Shown piece by piece: positions 6,226 through 13,233 of a DNA stretch of 13,376 nt. The notes under the pieces are model-generated. The model saw only the letters and a program-made list of their open reading frames with translations. It searched no databases and had not been told where the DNA came from. Source of the DNA: Bacillota bacterium. Its GTDB lineage: Bacteria; Bacillota; Bacilli; Bacillales; Cytobacillaceae. Location: the NCBI GenBank assembly GCA_023387295.1, contig JAEWIG010000013.1:1-13376 (forward strand), read 5' to 3'. The position numbers and the translations under genes are program-made. Every line of letters starts with the position of its first letter. Position 1 is the first letter of the stretch.

Positions 6226-7986
6226 TTAAAGAACACTTGCATGCCCACTATAAATAACTCCACGATTCGAGTCTACTGTTATTTCCTGACCATCTTTCAA
6301 TAACTTCATTGCATTTTCAGCACCAACGATAACTGGTATGCCAACATTTAACCCTACAACAGCTGCATGGCTTGTGAGCCCACCTTCTTCTGTAATAATG
6401 GCACTGCACTTCTCTATTGCTGGCATCATTTCTCGGTCCGTTCCAATAGTTACTAAAATCGAACCTTCTTTTACTTTAGCAATAGCTTCCTCGGCATTTT
6501 TTGCCGTTATAACTTTTCCAAATGCCGATTTTCGGCCAATCCCTTGTGCTCTCATAAGAATATCACCAACTACATGAATTTTCATTAAGTTCGTTGTCCC
6601 CGCTTCACCAACAGGAACACCAGCCGTAATGACAACTAAATCCCCAGATGATACAATCCCGCTGTTAAGACTTTCTTCTACAGCCGTATCAAGCATATCA
6701 TCGGTTGTTGTTGCTTTTTTCCCCATTTGAGAATAGACACCCCAGGCTAAGGATAAACGGCGTGAGACATTCTCATGGGAGGTTACGGCAACAATCGGGG
6801 CCTTTGGTCGATATTTCGAAATCATTCTTGCTGTATGGCCACTTTCTGTTGGGGTAATAATTGCGTTCACATCTAAATTTAAGGCTGTATGTGCTACAGA
6901 TTGTCCAATCGCATCCGTAATATTATATTCACTGTCCTTGCTTCGTAAAGAGAGAATTGCTTTATGAGCTAGCGCAGATTCGGTACGGGAAGCAATATTA
7001 TGCATCGTTTGAACAGCTTCAACTGGATACGCCCCCGCTGCAGTCTCACCTGAAAGCATAATAGCGTCTGTCCCATCAAAAATGGCATTCGCCACATCAC
7101 TAGCCTCTGCACGAGTTGGGCGAGGATTGCGCTGCATAGAATCAAGCATCTGGGTTGCAGTAATAACCGGCTTTCCCTGCGCATTACATTTTTTGATTAA
7201 CTCTTTTTGTACTAATGGAACTTCTTCTGCAGGAATCTCAACACCTAAGTCTCCCCTTGCGACCATGAGACCATCAGAAACTTCGAGAATTTCATCGATC
7301 TTATCGACACCTTCCTGATTTTCGATCTTTGGAATAATGTCAATATGAGTAGCATTGTTATCTTCTAATAACTGCCTAATTTCAAGAACATCCGAAGCTC
7401 TACGAACAAAAGAAGCCGCAATAAAATCAATGTCTTGTTCAATTCCAAACATAATATCTTCCGCATCTTTTTCTGTAATTCCTGGTAAATTAACAGCTAC
7501 TCCTGGGACGTTTACCCCTTTTTTATTCTTCAATATACCGCCGTTAAGTATTTTTGTGTGGATTTCATTCTGAGATTGATCAATTTTTAATACCTCTAGC
7601 CCGATTAAGCCATCGTCTAGTAAAATTTTTGAACCAACCTTAACATCTTGAATTAAACCCGTATATGTAACAGAGAATTTTTCACTTGTTCCTTCTACTT
7701 CATTCATCGAAATAATAATTTCTTTGCCTGCAACTAATTCAATCGCATCATTTGTCATATTATGTGTTCGAATTTCGGGACCTTTTGTATCTAATAAAAT
7801 AGCGATTGTTTTTCCAGTCATCTGAGCAGCTTTTCGGATATTGCGAATTCTTTCTGCATGTTCTTCATGATTTCCATGAGAAAAATTTAGGCGGGCTACA
7901 TTCATTCCTGCTTCAATAAGCTGTGTTAATTTCTCAATACTTTCACTTGCGGGACCGATCGTACAAACGATTTTCGTTTTACGCAT
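6226..7986 (-). CDS. pyk: Pyruvate kinase with C-terminal PEP-utilizer-like domain
   Basis: A 586-residue pyruvate kinase, which transfers phosphate from PEP to ADP to give pyruvate and ATP. The N-terminal (beta/alpha)8 core has MNVARLNFSHG (28-38), LLDTKGPEIR (64-73), catalytic Lys220 in IIPKIENQEG, metal ligands Glu222 and Asp246 (MVARGDLGVE), and ITATQMLDSM (275-284). Residues about 475-586 form the extra C-terminal domain found in Bacillus/Geobacillus enzymes, with GGLTSHAA (535-542) resembling the phosphohistidine loop of PEP-utilizing enzymes. The start is the ATG at 7984-7986, behind TGGAGG with 8-base spacing; an in-frame upstream extension to 8022 lacks support. It is 44 bases downstream of pfkA and ends at a good terminator. 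Confidence 0.97.
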   Translation of the reverse strand: MRKTKIVCTIGPASESIEKLTQLIEAGMNVARLNFSHGNHEEHAERIRNIRKAAQMTGKTIAILLDTKGPEIRTHNMTNDAIELVAGKEIIISMNEVEGTSEKFSVTYTGLIQDVKVGSKILLDDGLIGLEVLKIDQSQNEIHTKILNGGILKNKKGVNVPGVAVNLPGITEKDAEDIMFGIEQDIDFIAASFVRRASDVLEIRQLLEDNNATHIDIIPKIENQEGVDKIDEILEVSDGLMVARGDLGVEIPAEEVPLVQKELIKKCNAQGKPVITATQMLDSMQRNPRPTRAEASDVANAIFDGTDAIMLSGETAAGAYPVEAVQTMHNIASRTESALAHKAILSLRSKDSEYNITDAIGQSVAHTALNLDVNAIITPTESGHTARMISKYRPKAPIVAVTSHENVSRRLSLAWGVYSQMGKKATTTDDMLDTAVEESLNSGIVSSGDLVVITAGVPVGEAGTTNLMKIHVVGDILMRAQGIGRKSAFGKVITAKNAEEAIAKVKEGSILVTIGTDREMMPAIEKCSAIITEEGGLTSHAAVVGLNVGIPVIVGAENAMKLLKDGQEITVDSNRGVIYSGHASVL

Positions 7987-8030
7987 CTCTTTTTCCTCCA
8001 ATTTACAATTATATAGAAACAATTTTCAAA

Positions 8031-8990
8031 TCAGATCGATAACTCTTTTGAAAGCTTATATAAACTAAGATCTACCGTATGTTTTGTATTAAGAACTTCA
8101 GCGATATCATGATCAACTACTTGATTATTAACGATTCCAACAGCACGACCACCCTTGCGTTCCAATAAGAGCTCAACTGCTCTCGAAGCAAGACGGCTTG
8201 CAAGAACACGATCAAAAGCTGTAGGTGAACCACCACGCTGCATGTGACCCAAAACAGAGACACGAGTATCAAAATTCGTTGTTTCTTTAACAAGCTTCGC
8301 AAATTCCATTCCACTAATGACACCTTCAGCGACAATGATAATACTGTGTTTCTTTCCTCGATCATGCCCTTTGACTAATCGTGCCGCAATTTCATTTATA
8401 TCAAAATTTTCCTCAGGGATAATAATGGTCTCAGCTCCACCAGCTAGTCCAGACCAAAGGGCAATATCGCCAGCATTTCTTCCCATTACTTCGATGATAA
8501 AGGTACGTTCATGACTCGTTGCTGTATCACGAATTTTATCAACTGCGTCGATTACAGTGTTTAAAGCAGTATCAAAACCAATCGTATACTGAGTTCCAGC
8601 AATATCATTATCAATCGTGCCCGGAACGCCAATACAAGGAAACCCATGTTCAGTTAATGCTTTTGCGCCATGGTAGGAACCATCTCCACCAATGACGACA
8701 AGTCCTTCAATTCCATGCTTCTTTAATTGCTCAATTCCTTTTTGCTGGCCTTCTTTTGTTTTAAACTCTTCACATCTTGCAGAGTAAAGGATGGTTCCAC
8801 CACGATGAATAATATCACCAACTGAGCCAAGCTCAAGCTTTTGTATTTTCCCGTTAATTAATCCAGAGTATCCCCCATAAATTCCATAAACCTCTATATC
8901 ATGAAAGATCGCTTTACGGACAACAGCACGCACAGCAGCATTCATGCCTGGAGAATCTCCACCACTCGTAAGCACCCCAATACGCTTCAA
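8031..8990 (-). CDS. pfkA: ATP-dependent 6-phosphofructokinase
   Basis: A 319-residue bacterial PfkA that phosphorylates fructose 6-phosphate with ATP, the committed step of glycolysis. Residue numbering coincides with the Geobacillus stearothermophilus enzyme: GGDSPG at 10-15, ATP-binding GGDGSY at 101-106, catalytic Asp127 in PGTIDND, substrate-binding Arg162, Arg243, His249 and Arg252, MGRNAGD at 169-175, and allosteric-site Arg21, Arg25, Arg154, Glu187 and Arg211. All are present, so ADP activation and PEP inhibition are expected. The start is a TTG at 8988-8990, set by AGGAGGGG (8998-9005) with 7-base spacing. pyk follows 44 bases later, so they form a two-gene operon with the promoter at 9058-9086. 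Confidence 0.97.
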   Translation of the reverse strand: MKRIGVLTSGGDSPGMNAAVRAVVRKAIFHDIEVYGIYGGYSGLINGKIQKLELGSVGDIIHRGGTILYSARCEEFKTKEGQQKGIEQLKKHGIEGLVVIGGDGSYHGAKALTEHGFPCIGVPGTIDNDIAGTQYTIGFDTALNTVIDAVDKIRDTATSHERTFIIEVMGRNAGDIALWSGLAGGAETIIIPEENFDINEIAARLVKGHDRGKKHSIIIVAEGVISGMEFAKLVKETTNFDTRVSVLGHMQRGGSPTAFDRVLASRLASRAVELLLERKGGRAVGIVNNQVVDHDIAEVLNTKHTVDLSLYKLSKELSI

Positions 8991-9057
8991 AAAAAATCCC
9001 CTCCTGAAAAATTGATGTATGGAACTTATTTTGCACTTAATTAATAGTTTTATTTAT

Positions 9058-9086
9058 AAAATACCATGAAGGGACATCTATCTCAA
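9058..9086 (-). promoter_or_regulatory. Promoter of the pfkA-pyk operon
   Basis: TTGAGA (9081-9086) and TATTTT (9058-9063) are separated by exactly 17 bases on the minus strand. The -10 is preceded by TGG, making an extended -10. Transcription would start near 9051, about 60 bases before the pfkA TTG. It lies just after the accA terminator, as expected for a separate operon. Confidence 0.6.
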
Positions 9087-9111
9087 CTCTATCAGGATAT
9101 CAGCACGTGAA

Positions 9112-9137
9112 AAAAACGTGCATTATGGCACGTTTTT
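9112..9137 (-). terminator. Intrinsic terminator after accA
   Basis: AAAAACGTGC (9112-9121) and GCACGTTTTT (9128-9137) are perfect complements around a 6-base loop. On the minus strand the second arm runs into seven Ts. The hairpin begins one base beyond the accA stop. A further ACGUGC in the RNA (9103-9108) could pair with the same middle arm as an alternative fold. Confidence 0.85.
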
Positions 9138-9138
9138 A

Positions 9139-10113
9139 TTATACTTCAATAAATTCCTTCAGCACCGAGAACTTACCAATCGATTTATATTTTTCATATC
9201 GGTGATTAACAAGCTCATCCTCACTAAAACCTCTTAACTCTTTTAAAGATTGAAATAAAACAGACTCTATCGCTGCTGCTTGCTCCTTCACGTCTTTATG
9301 AGCTCCACCTTTAACTTCAGGGATAATGTCATCGATAATTCCTAATTCCTTTAAGTCTGGTGCTGTTATCTTCATGCTTTCCGCAGCCTTTTTCGCTAGA
9401 GAAGCATCGCGCCAAAGAATAGACGCTGCACCCTCAGGGGAAATTACAGAGTAGGTAGAGTTTTCAAGCATATGAATATGATTGCCAACTCCGAGGGCCA
9501 AGGCACCCCCACTTCCACCTTCACCAATCACTATACAAATTACAGGCACCTTTAAGCTAGCCATCTCAAAAAGATTGCGTGCGATAGCTTCACTCTGTCC
9601 TCGCTCCTCTGCAGCTTTACCAGGATATGCCCCTTTCGTATCAATAAAACAAATAATGGGCCGTCTAAACTTTTCCGCCTGCTTCATGAGCCTTAAAGCT
9701 TTTCGGTAGCCTTCAGGATGTGGCATCCCAAAATTTCTTCGGATGTTCTCCTTCGTATCCTTTCCGCGTTGGTGACCGATTACTGTGACTGGAAGCTCTT
9801 TAAATTTAGCAATTCCCCCAACAATCGCCTCATCATCTGCAAATGTTCTGTCTCCATGACATTCAAAGAAATCATCAAATAGAAATTTAATATAATCCAA
9901 TGTAGTCGGTCGACCAGGATGGCGGGCAACTTGGACACGATCCCACGGTTTCATATTTTCATAAATTTCTTTTTCCAGTATTTCTAAACGTGATTCTAGT
10001 TTGCCAATTTCTGAAGTCAGATCTACATCTGCACTTTTCGTATATTCTTTAAGTTCTCTAATTTTTTTTCTAAGTTCCGTTACTGGACGTTCAAATTCTA
10101 GCTCTCCTACCAT
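9139..10113 (-). CDS. accA: Acetyl-CoA carboxylase carboxyltransferase subunit alpha
   Basis: A 324-residue alpha subunit of the carboxyltransferase that, with AccD, moves the carboxyl group from biotin on the carrier protein to acetyl-CoA, making malonyl-CoA for fatty acid synthesis. It starts with a helical/coiled region (about 1-55) and has the crotonase-like core with RPTTLDYI (68-75), HGDRTFADDEAI (86-97), DTKGAYPG (158-165), the oxyanion-region GEGGSGGALA (197-206) and SPEGAASILW (225-234). All fit the family, as does the length. The ATG at 10111-10113 overlaps the end of accD by 7 bases (ATGGTAG) and has GGGAGGTGA inside accD, so the subunits are likely translationally coupled. The biotin carboxylase and carrier subunits are not in the window. 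Confidence 0.97.
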   Translation of the reverse strand: MVGELEFERPVTELRKKIRELKEYTKSADVDLTSEIGKLESRLEILEKEIYENMKPWDRVQVARHPGRPTTLDYIKFLFDDFFECHGDRTFADDEAIVGGIAKFKELPVTVIGHQRGKDTKENIRRNFGMPHPEGYRKALRLMKQAEKFRRPIICFIDTKGAYPGKAAEERGQSEAIARNLFEMASLKVPVICIVIGEGGSGGALALGVGNHIHMLENSTYSVISPEGAASILWRDASLAKKAAESMKITAPDLKELGIIDDIIPEVKGGAHKDVKEQAAAIESVLFQSLKELRGFSEDELVNHRYEKYKSIGKFSVLKEFIEV

Positions 10114-10976
10114 TCAAGGTCACCTCCCTGTATATGCATTGATAGTATGCTTGATATTTTATCCTTAAGCTCTATTCTTGAAATAACGGCATCTAATTGT
10201 CCGTGCTTCAAAAGAAATTCAGACGTTTGAAAATCCTCAGGTAATTCTTCACGAATCGTTTGTTCGATAATCCTTCTCCCCGCAAAACCAATTAAAGCTC
10301 CAGGCTCTGCTAAATTATAATCTCCAAGAGAAGCGAAACTTGCTGACACTCCCCCAGTAGTCGGATGTGTCATGATAGAAATAATTAATCCTCCATTGTC
10401 GCTAAACCTTTTTAGTGCGACACTAGTTTTCGCCATTTGCATTAAGCTGAGCACACCTTCCTGCATTCTGGCTCCGCCTGAAGCAGTAAAAATAATAAAC
10501 GGCACCGATAACTCATCTGCTTTCTCAATGGCAAGCGTAATCTTTTCACCGACAACAGAACCCATACTACCCATACGGAATGTTGAATCCATAACAGCAA
10601 TAACAATTTTTTGCCCATCTACTTCACCGATGCCTGTTACAACTGCTTCATTTATAGTTGTCTTTTTTCTATCTTTTTCAATCTTCTCGAGATAATCCGG
10701 AAAATTAAGCGGATTTTCCGAGATCATACCAGCATTCAATTCCTCAAAACTATTCGAATCTAAAAAGCTTTCTAGACGTTCTTTTGAATTCATTGAATGA
10801 TGGTATTGACAATGAATACATACCTTTAAGTTTTTCATTACTTCTTTCGTATACATTATTTTTTTGCAATTAGGACATTTTGTCATGATCCCTTCAGGTA
10901 CATCATGCTTTGCCGCTTTTGAAGGAATGGTTACATATTTTTTCTTTTTTGGCTTTGTAAAAATCGTTTTTAACAA
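10107..10976 (-). CDS. accD: Acetyl-CoA carboxylase carboxyltransferase subunit beta
   Basis: A 289-residue beta subunit, partner of AccA in the heterotetrameric carboxyltransferase. The N-terminal zinc ribbon has Cys34, Cys37, Cys53 and Cys56 (C-x2-C-x15-C-x2-C). The crotonase-like core shows FRMGSMGSVVGEKI, TASGGARMQEG (about 164-174), HPTTGGVSASF (204-214) and PGALIGFAGRR (225-235). The start is a TTG at 10974-10976 with AGGAGGT (10983-10989) six bases upstream, giving the conserved N-terminus LLKTIFTKPKKKK. The frame stays open to 11063, but that extension runs through non-coding leader. Upstream, the gap to the GntR gene carries a FadR-type operator and a terminator-like hairpin, so accDA may be separately regulated from maeB. 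Confidence 0.96.
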   Translation of the reverse strand: MLKTIFTKPKKKKYVTIPSKAAKHDVPEGIMTKCPNCKKIMYTKEVMKNLKVCIHCQYHHSMNSKERLESFLDSNSFEELNAGMISENPLNFPDYLEKIEKDRKKTTINEAVVTGIGEVDGQKIVIAVMDSTFRMGSMGSVVGEKITLAIEKADELSVPFIIFTASGGARMQEGVLSLMQMAKTSVALKRFSDNGGLIISIMTHPTTGGVSASFASLGDYNLAEPGALIGFAGRRIIEQTIREELPEDFQTSEFLLKHGQLDAVISRIELKDKISSILSMHIQGGDLEW

Positions 10977-11062
10977 GGTGAAACCTCCTGTAAACAATTT
11001 AGGCTGTTTTCGTTTTTTCGAAGAGCACCATTTTGCAAACCAATAAAGCATGTAATTAACCA

Positions 11063-11077
11063 AGTGGTCTGACCACT
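11063..11077. promoter_or_regulatory. FadR-type GntR operator upstream of accD
   Basis: AGTGGTCTGACCACT is a perfect 15-bp dyad around a central T. Its core TGGTC-N-GACCA is the recognition form used by FadR-subfamily GntR regulators. The same core occurs downstream of the maeB promoter (13176-13186). It lies between the regulator gene and accD, 87 bases from the accD start. Binding by the adjacent GntR protein is inferred. Confidence 0.8.
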
Positions 11078-11083
11078 AGCACT

Positions 11084-11125
11084 TAAAAATAAATAGGTGT
11101 AAAGGACTGTCCCTTATCCTATTTA
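11084..11125 (-). terminator. Terminator or attenuator-like hairpin between the GntR gene and accD
   Basis: In the minus-strand RNA UAAAUAGG pairs perfectly with CCUAUUUA (plus coordinates 11118-11125 and 11090-11097). An inner AAGGG/UCCUU stem with a four-base loop is separated from it by a small internal loop, and UUUUUAAG follows. Stem and U-tract look like a partial intrinsic terminator at the end of the maeB-gntR transcript. Pairing is AU-rich, so it may be leaky. Confidence 0.5.
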
Positions 11126-11140
11126 CTATAAAGTAGTCAA
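11113..11140 (-). promoter_or_regulatory. Candidate promoter for accDA
   Basis: On the minus strand TTGACT (11135-11140, 5/6) is followed after 16 bases by GATAAG (11113-11118, 4/6). A start near 11105 would place the operator at 11063-11077 some 30-40 bases downstream, similar in arrangement to maeB. It overlaps the hairpin at 11084-11125, so at most one of these calls may be functional. Confidence 0.3.
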
Positions 11141-11163
11141 CTTAAGAAATGTGTATAAAATTG

Positions 11164-11796
11164 TCATTGAAAATTCGACAATTTTCTCAAGTCGAGATAG
11201 GCTTTCCTAACCTCGGCTTCCTGTCTTCTCATAAGTGCATCTGCCAATTGCACATATTCTTGTTTAGGTGGCTCCTCTTTAGTAATTTCTAAAGAAAGAT
11301 AATAATCCTTTAAAATTGTCCATATTTTTAAGAATAAATGATTATCAGCTAATTGGACAATTTTCAAGAAAAAATCGTCATCCGTAAAGGTATTTGTCTT
11401 CACCAAATTGTTTAATGAAAGAATTTGTTCATCTGTTGCTTTCATTAATAATAGCCATAAACAATCAATTTCCAGCAAATATTTCGTTTCAATAATATCA
11501 TGTTTTGCTTTATCATCCTGCAAAATAAAAGTAGCTATCAGTTGGACGAGTTGATGTCCTTTAAAATCACGAATAAATGTACCTTCCCCTCTTCGGGTTT
11601 CAATTAAACCAAGAAGTTCAAGGGCTCTTAGGGCTTCCCGAACGGAAGAGCGCCCAACATTCAGGCGCTCGCATAACTCACGTTCAGAAGGGATTCTATC
11701 ACCAGCTTTTAGACCATCTCTTTCGATCATGCCTCGAAGCCGATTAACAATTGAAATATATATCTTCGTATCCTTTGGAGGTTGATTCACGTTCAC
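11164..11796 (-). CDS. GntR-family (FadR/FCD-type) transcriptional regulator
   Basis: A 210-residue regulator. Residues about 11-77 are a canonical GntR winged helix: YISIVNRLRGMIERDGLKAG, then RIPSERELCERLNVGRSSVR with the recognition helix, then the wing LIETRRGEGTFI. The remainder (about 80-205) is all-helical and best fits a short, divergent FCD domain. The histidines that bind metal in most FCD proteins are not evident: the expected FH is FL in DFFLKIVQLADNHLF, and the late helix has no His. The GTG start (11794-11796) lies 3 bases after the maeB stop with a weak Shine-Dalgarno inside maeB, so the genes are co-transcribed. Matching operators flank it at 11063-11077 and 13172-13190, implying control of maeB (and itself) and accDA. 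The ligand is unknown; B. subtilis has no gene at this place, as I recall. Confidence 0.9.
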   Translation of the reverse strand: MNVNQPPKDTKIYISIVNRLRGMIERDGLKAGDRIPSERELCERLNVGRSSVREALRALELLGLIETRRGEGTFIRDFKGHQLVQLIATFILQDDKAKHDIIETKYLLEIDCLWLLLMKATDEQILSLNNLVKTNTFTDDDFFLKIVQLADNHLFLKIWTILKDYYLSLEITKEEPPKQEYVQLADALMRRQEAEVRKAYLDLRKLSNFQ

Positions 11797-11799
11797 AAA

Positions 11800-13038
11800 T
11801 CACTCACTTTTCCCAATAACTGCCAAACGACGTGTTCTTTCCTTAATTTCCTCAAGGTCAACCTTTATTCGAGCTACACCAGTTTCCATCGCAGCCTTTG
11901 CTACACCTGCAGCAACCTCTGGTGCAACTCTCGGATCAAATGGACCAGGGATGACATAGTCTGCATGCAACTCATCTTCTCTAATTAAACTTGCAATGGC
12001 TTCAACTGCAGCTATTTTCATTTTTTCATTGATATGTGTGGCTCTAACATCTAAAGCCCCTCGGAAAATACCAGGGAAAGCAAGAACATTATTTACTTGG
12101 TTCGGAAAATCTGATCTTCCTGTACCAATAACAGCTGCGCCTGCGGCTTTTGCTTCATCAGGCATTATTTCTGGAGTTGGATTTGCCATTGCAAAAATGA
12201 TCGGATCTTGATTCATTGTCTTAACCATTTCCGCAGTCAGCGCACCTGCTGCTGAAACACCGATGAACACATCCGCTCCTTTAATGACATCTCCTAAGCT
12301 TCCGCTAAGCTTATCACGATTTGTATATTTCGCCACAGCATTTTTTATTTCATTCATCCCTTGTGGACGGCCTTCATAAATCGCACCTTTCGTATCACAC
12401 ATAATAATATCTCTTACTCCATATGTGTATAAAAGCTTGATGATCGCAATTCCAGCTGCACCAGCTCCATTCGCAACGACACGGATTTCATTTAATTTCT
12501 TATTCGTAATCTTTAATGCATTCACAAGACCAGCCACTGTTACGATTGCAGTTCCATGCTGATCATCATGAAAAACAGGAATATTCGCTTCTTTCTTTAA
12601 TCGGTCTTCAACCTCAAAGCAATGTGGCGCTGCAATATCTTCTAAATTAACTCCACCAAAGGTTGGTTCAAGTAATTTTACAGTTTCTACTATTTTATCA
12701 ACATCTGTCGTATTTAAACATATTGGAAATGCATCCACACCAGCAAAGCTTTTAAAAAGAACAGCTTTTCCTTCCATTACTGGTAATGCAGCTTCAGGAC
12801 CTATATTTCCTAACCCAAGAACAGCAGTACCGTCAGAAACAACAGCAACCATGTTGCCCTTCATTGTATATTCATATACAGTTTCAGGTTTATCATAGAT
12901 TTCTTTGCATGGCTCAGCAACACCTGGGGAATAGGCAAGGCTTAAATCTCGAGCATTTTTCACAGGAACCTTAGATTTCGATTCTAATTTCCCTTTATTT
13001 ACCCTATGCATATGTAATGCTTCATCGCGTAAAGTCAA
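11800..13038 (-). CDS. ytsJ: Malic enzyme of the short YtsJ/MaeB type
   Basis: A 412-residue malic enzyme that oxidatively decarboxylates malate to pyruvate with reduction of NAD(P). Catalytic residues of the short class are in place: Tyr36 in LAYSPGVAEPC, Lys91 in MEGKAVLFK, and metal ligands Glu133, Asp134 and Asp159 (VNLEDI and FHDDQHGTAIV). The Rossmann loop is ANGAGAAGIA (189-198), followed by MCDTKGAIYEGR. Similarity is very strong to B. subtilis YtsJ, the NADP-dependent form, so NADPH supply is likely but the cofactor is inferred. The start is a TTG at 13036-13038 with AGGAGTGA (13045-13052) six bases upstream, giving MTLRDEALHMH. It is first in an operon with the GntR regulator and has its own operator-bearing promoter just after dnaE. 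Confidence 0.96.
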   Translation of the reverse strand: MTLRDEALHMHRVNKGKLESKSKVPVKNARDLSLAYSPGVAEPCKEIYDKPETVYEYTMKGNMVAVVSDGTAVLGLGNIGPEAALPVMEGKAVLFKSFAGVDAFPICLNTTDVDKIVETVKLLEPTFGGVNLEDIAAPHCFEVEDRLKKEANIPVFHDDQHGTAIVTVAGLVNALKITNKKLNEIRVVANGAGAAGIAIIKLLYTYGVRDIIMCDTKGAIYEGRPQGMNEIKNAVAKYTNRDKLSGSLGDVIKGADVFIGVSAAGALTAEMVKTMNQDPIIFAMANPTPEIMPDEAKAAGAAVIGTGRSDFPNQVNNVLAFPGIFRGALDVRATHINEKMKIAAVEAIASLIREDELHADYVIPGPFDPRVAPEVAAGVAKAAMETGVARIKVDLEEIKERTRRLAVIGKSE

Positions 13039-13171
13039 GTGTCTTCACTCCTATAAAATAATTCTAGCAATAAAATTCCCTCTGGTTGCATTTCTCAAAT
13101 AGCTCGCTTACGATTACTTCGTTAACTTCGAGTCTTGCTCAATGAATCTAACGACCATTTTTTCTTCACAA

Positions 13172-13190
13172 AAAGTGGTCAGACCAGTTT
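13172..13190. promoter_or_regulatory. FadR-type GntR operator downstream of the maeB promoter
   Basis: AAAGTGGTCAGACCAGTTT is a 19-bp dyad with a single mismatched pair (G/G at 13175 and 13187). Its core TGGTC-A-GACCA matches the accD-side site except for the central base and resembles the E. coli FadR consensus. It covers about +6 to +24 of the predicted maeB transcript, a classical repressor position. Confidence 0.82.
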
Positions 13191-13202
13191 GCCTCTTTTT
13201 AG

Positions 13203-13230
13203 AATATAACATATTTTATGTTCATGTAAA
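13203..13230 (-). promoter_or_regulatory. Promoter of the maeB-gntR operon
   Basis: On the minus strand TTTACA (13225-13230, 5/6) and TATATT (13203-13208, 5/6) are 16 bases apart, with TG one base before the -10 (extended -10). It starts within 4 bases of the dnaE stop. The leader would be about 155 nt; beyond the operator I see nothing else convincing in it. Confidence 0.65.
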
Positions 13231-13233
13231 GTG

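Noticed and set aside
7987..8022. Twelve-codon N-terminal extension of pyk
   Set aside because: The ATG at 7986 follows TGGAGG at good spacing and gives the conserved MRKTKIVCTIGP start.
10977..11063. Upstream extension of accD
   Set aside because: AccD homologues start at the TTG/AGGAGGT pair at 10976; the extension would cross non-coding leader up to the operator.
13153..13180. GACCA and TGGTC with T/A runs as a dnaE terminator
   Set aside because: The stem is imperfect, AT-rich and lies downstream of the maeB start; the TGGTC half belongs to the operator dyad.
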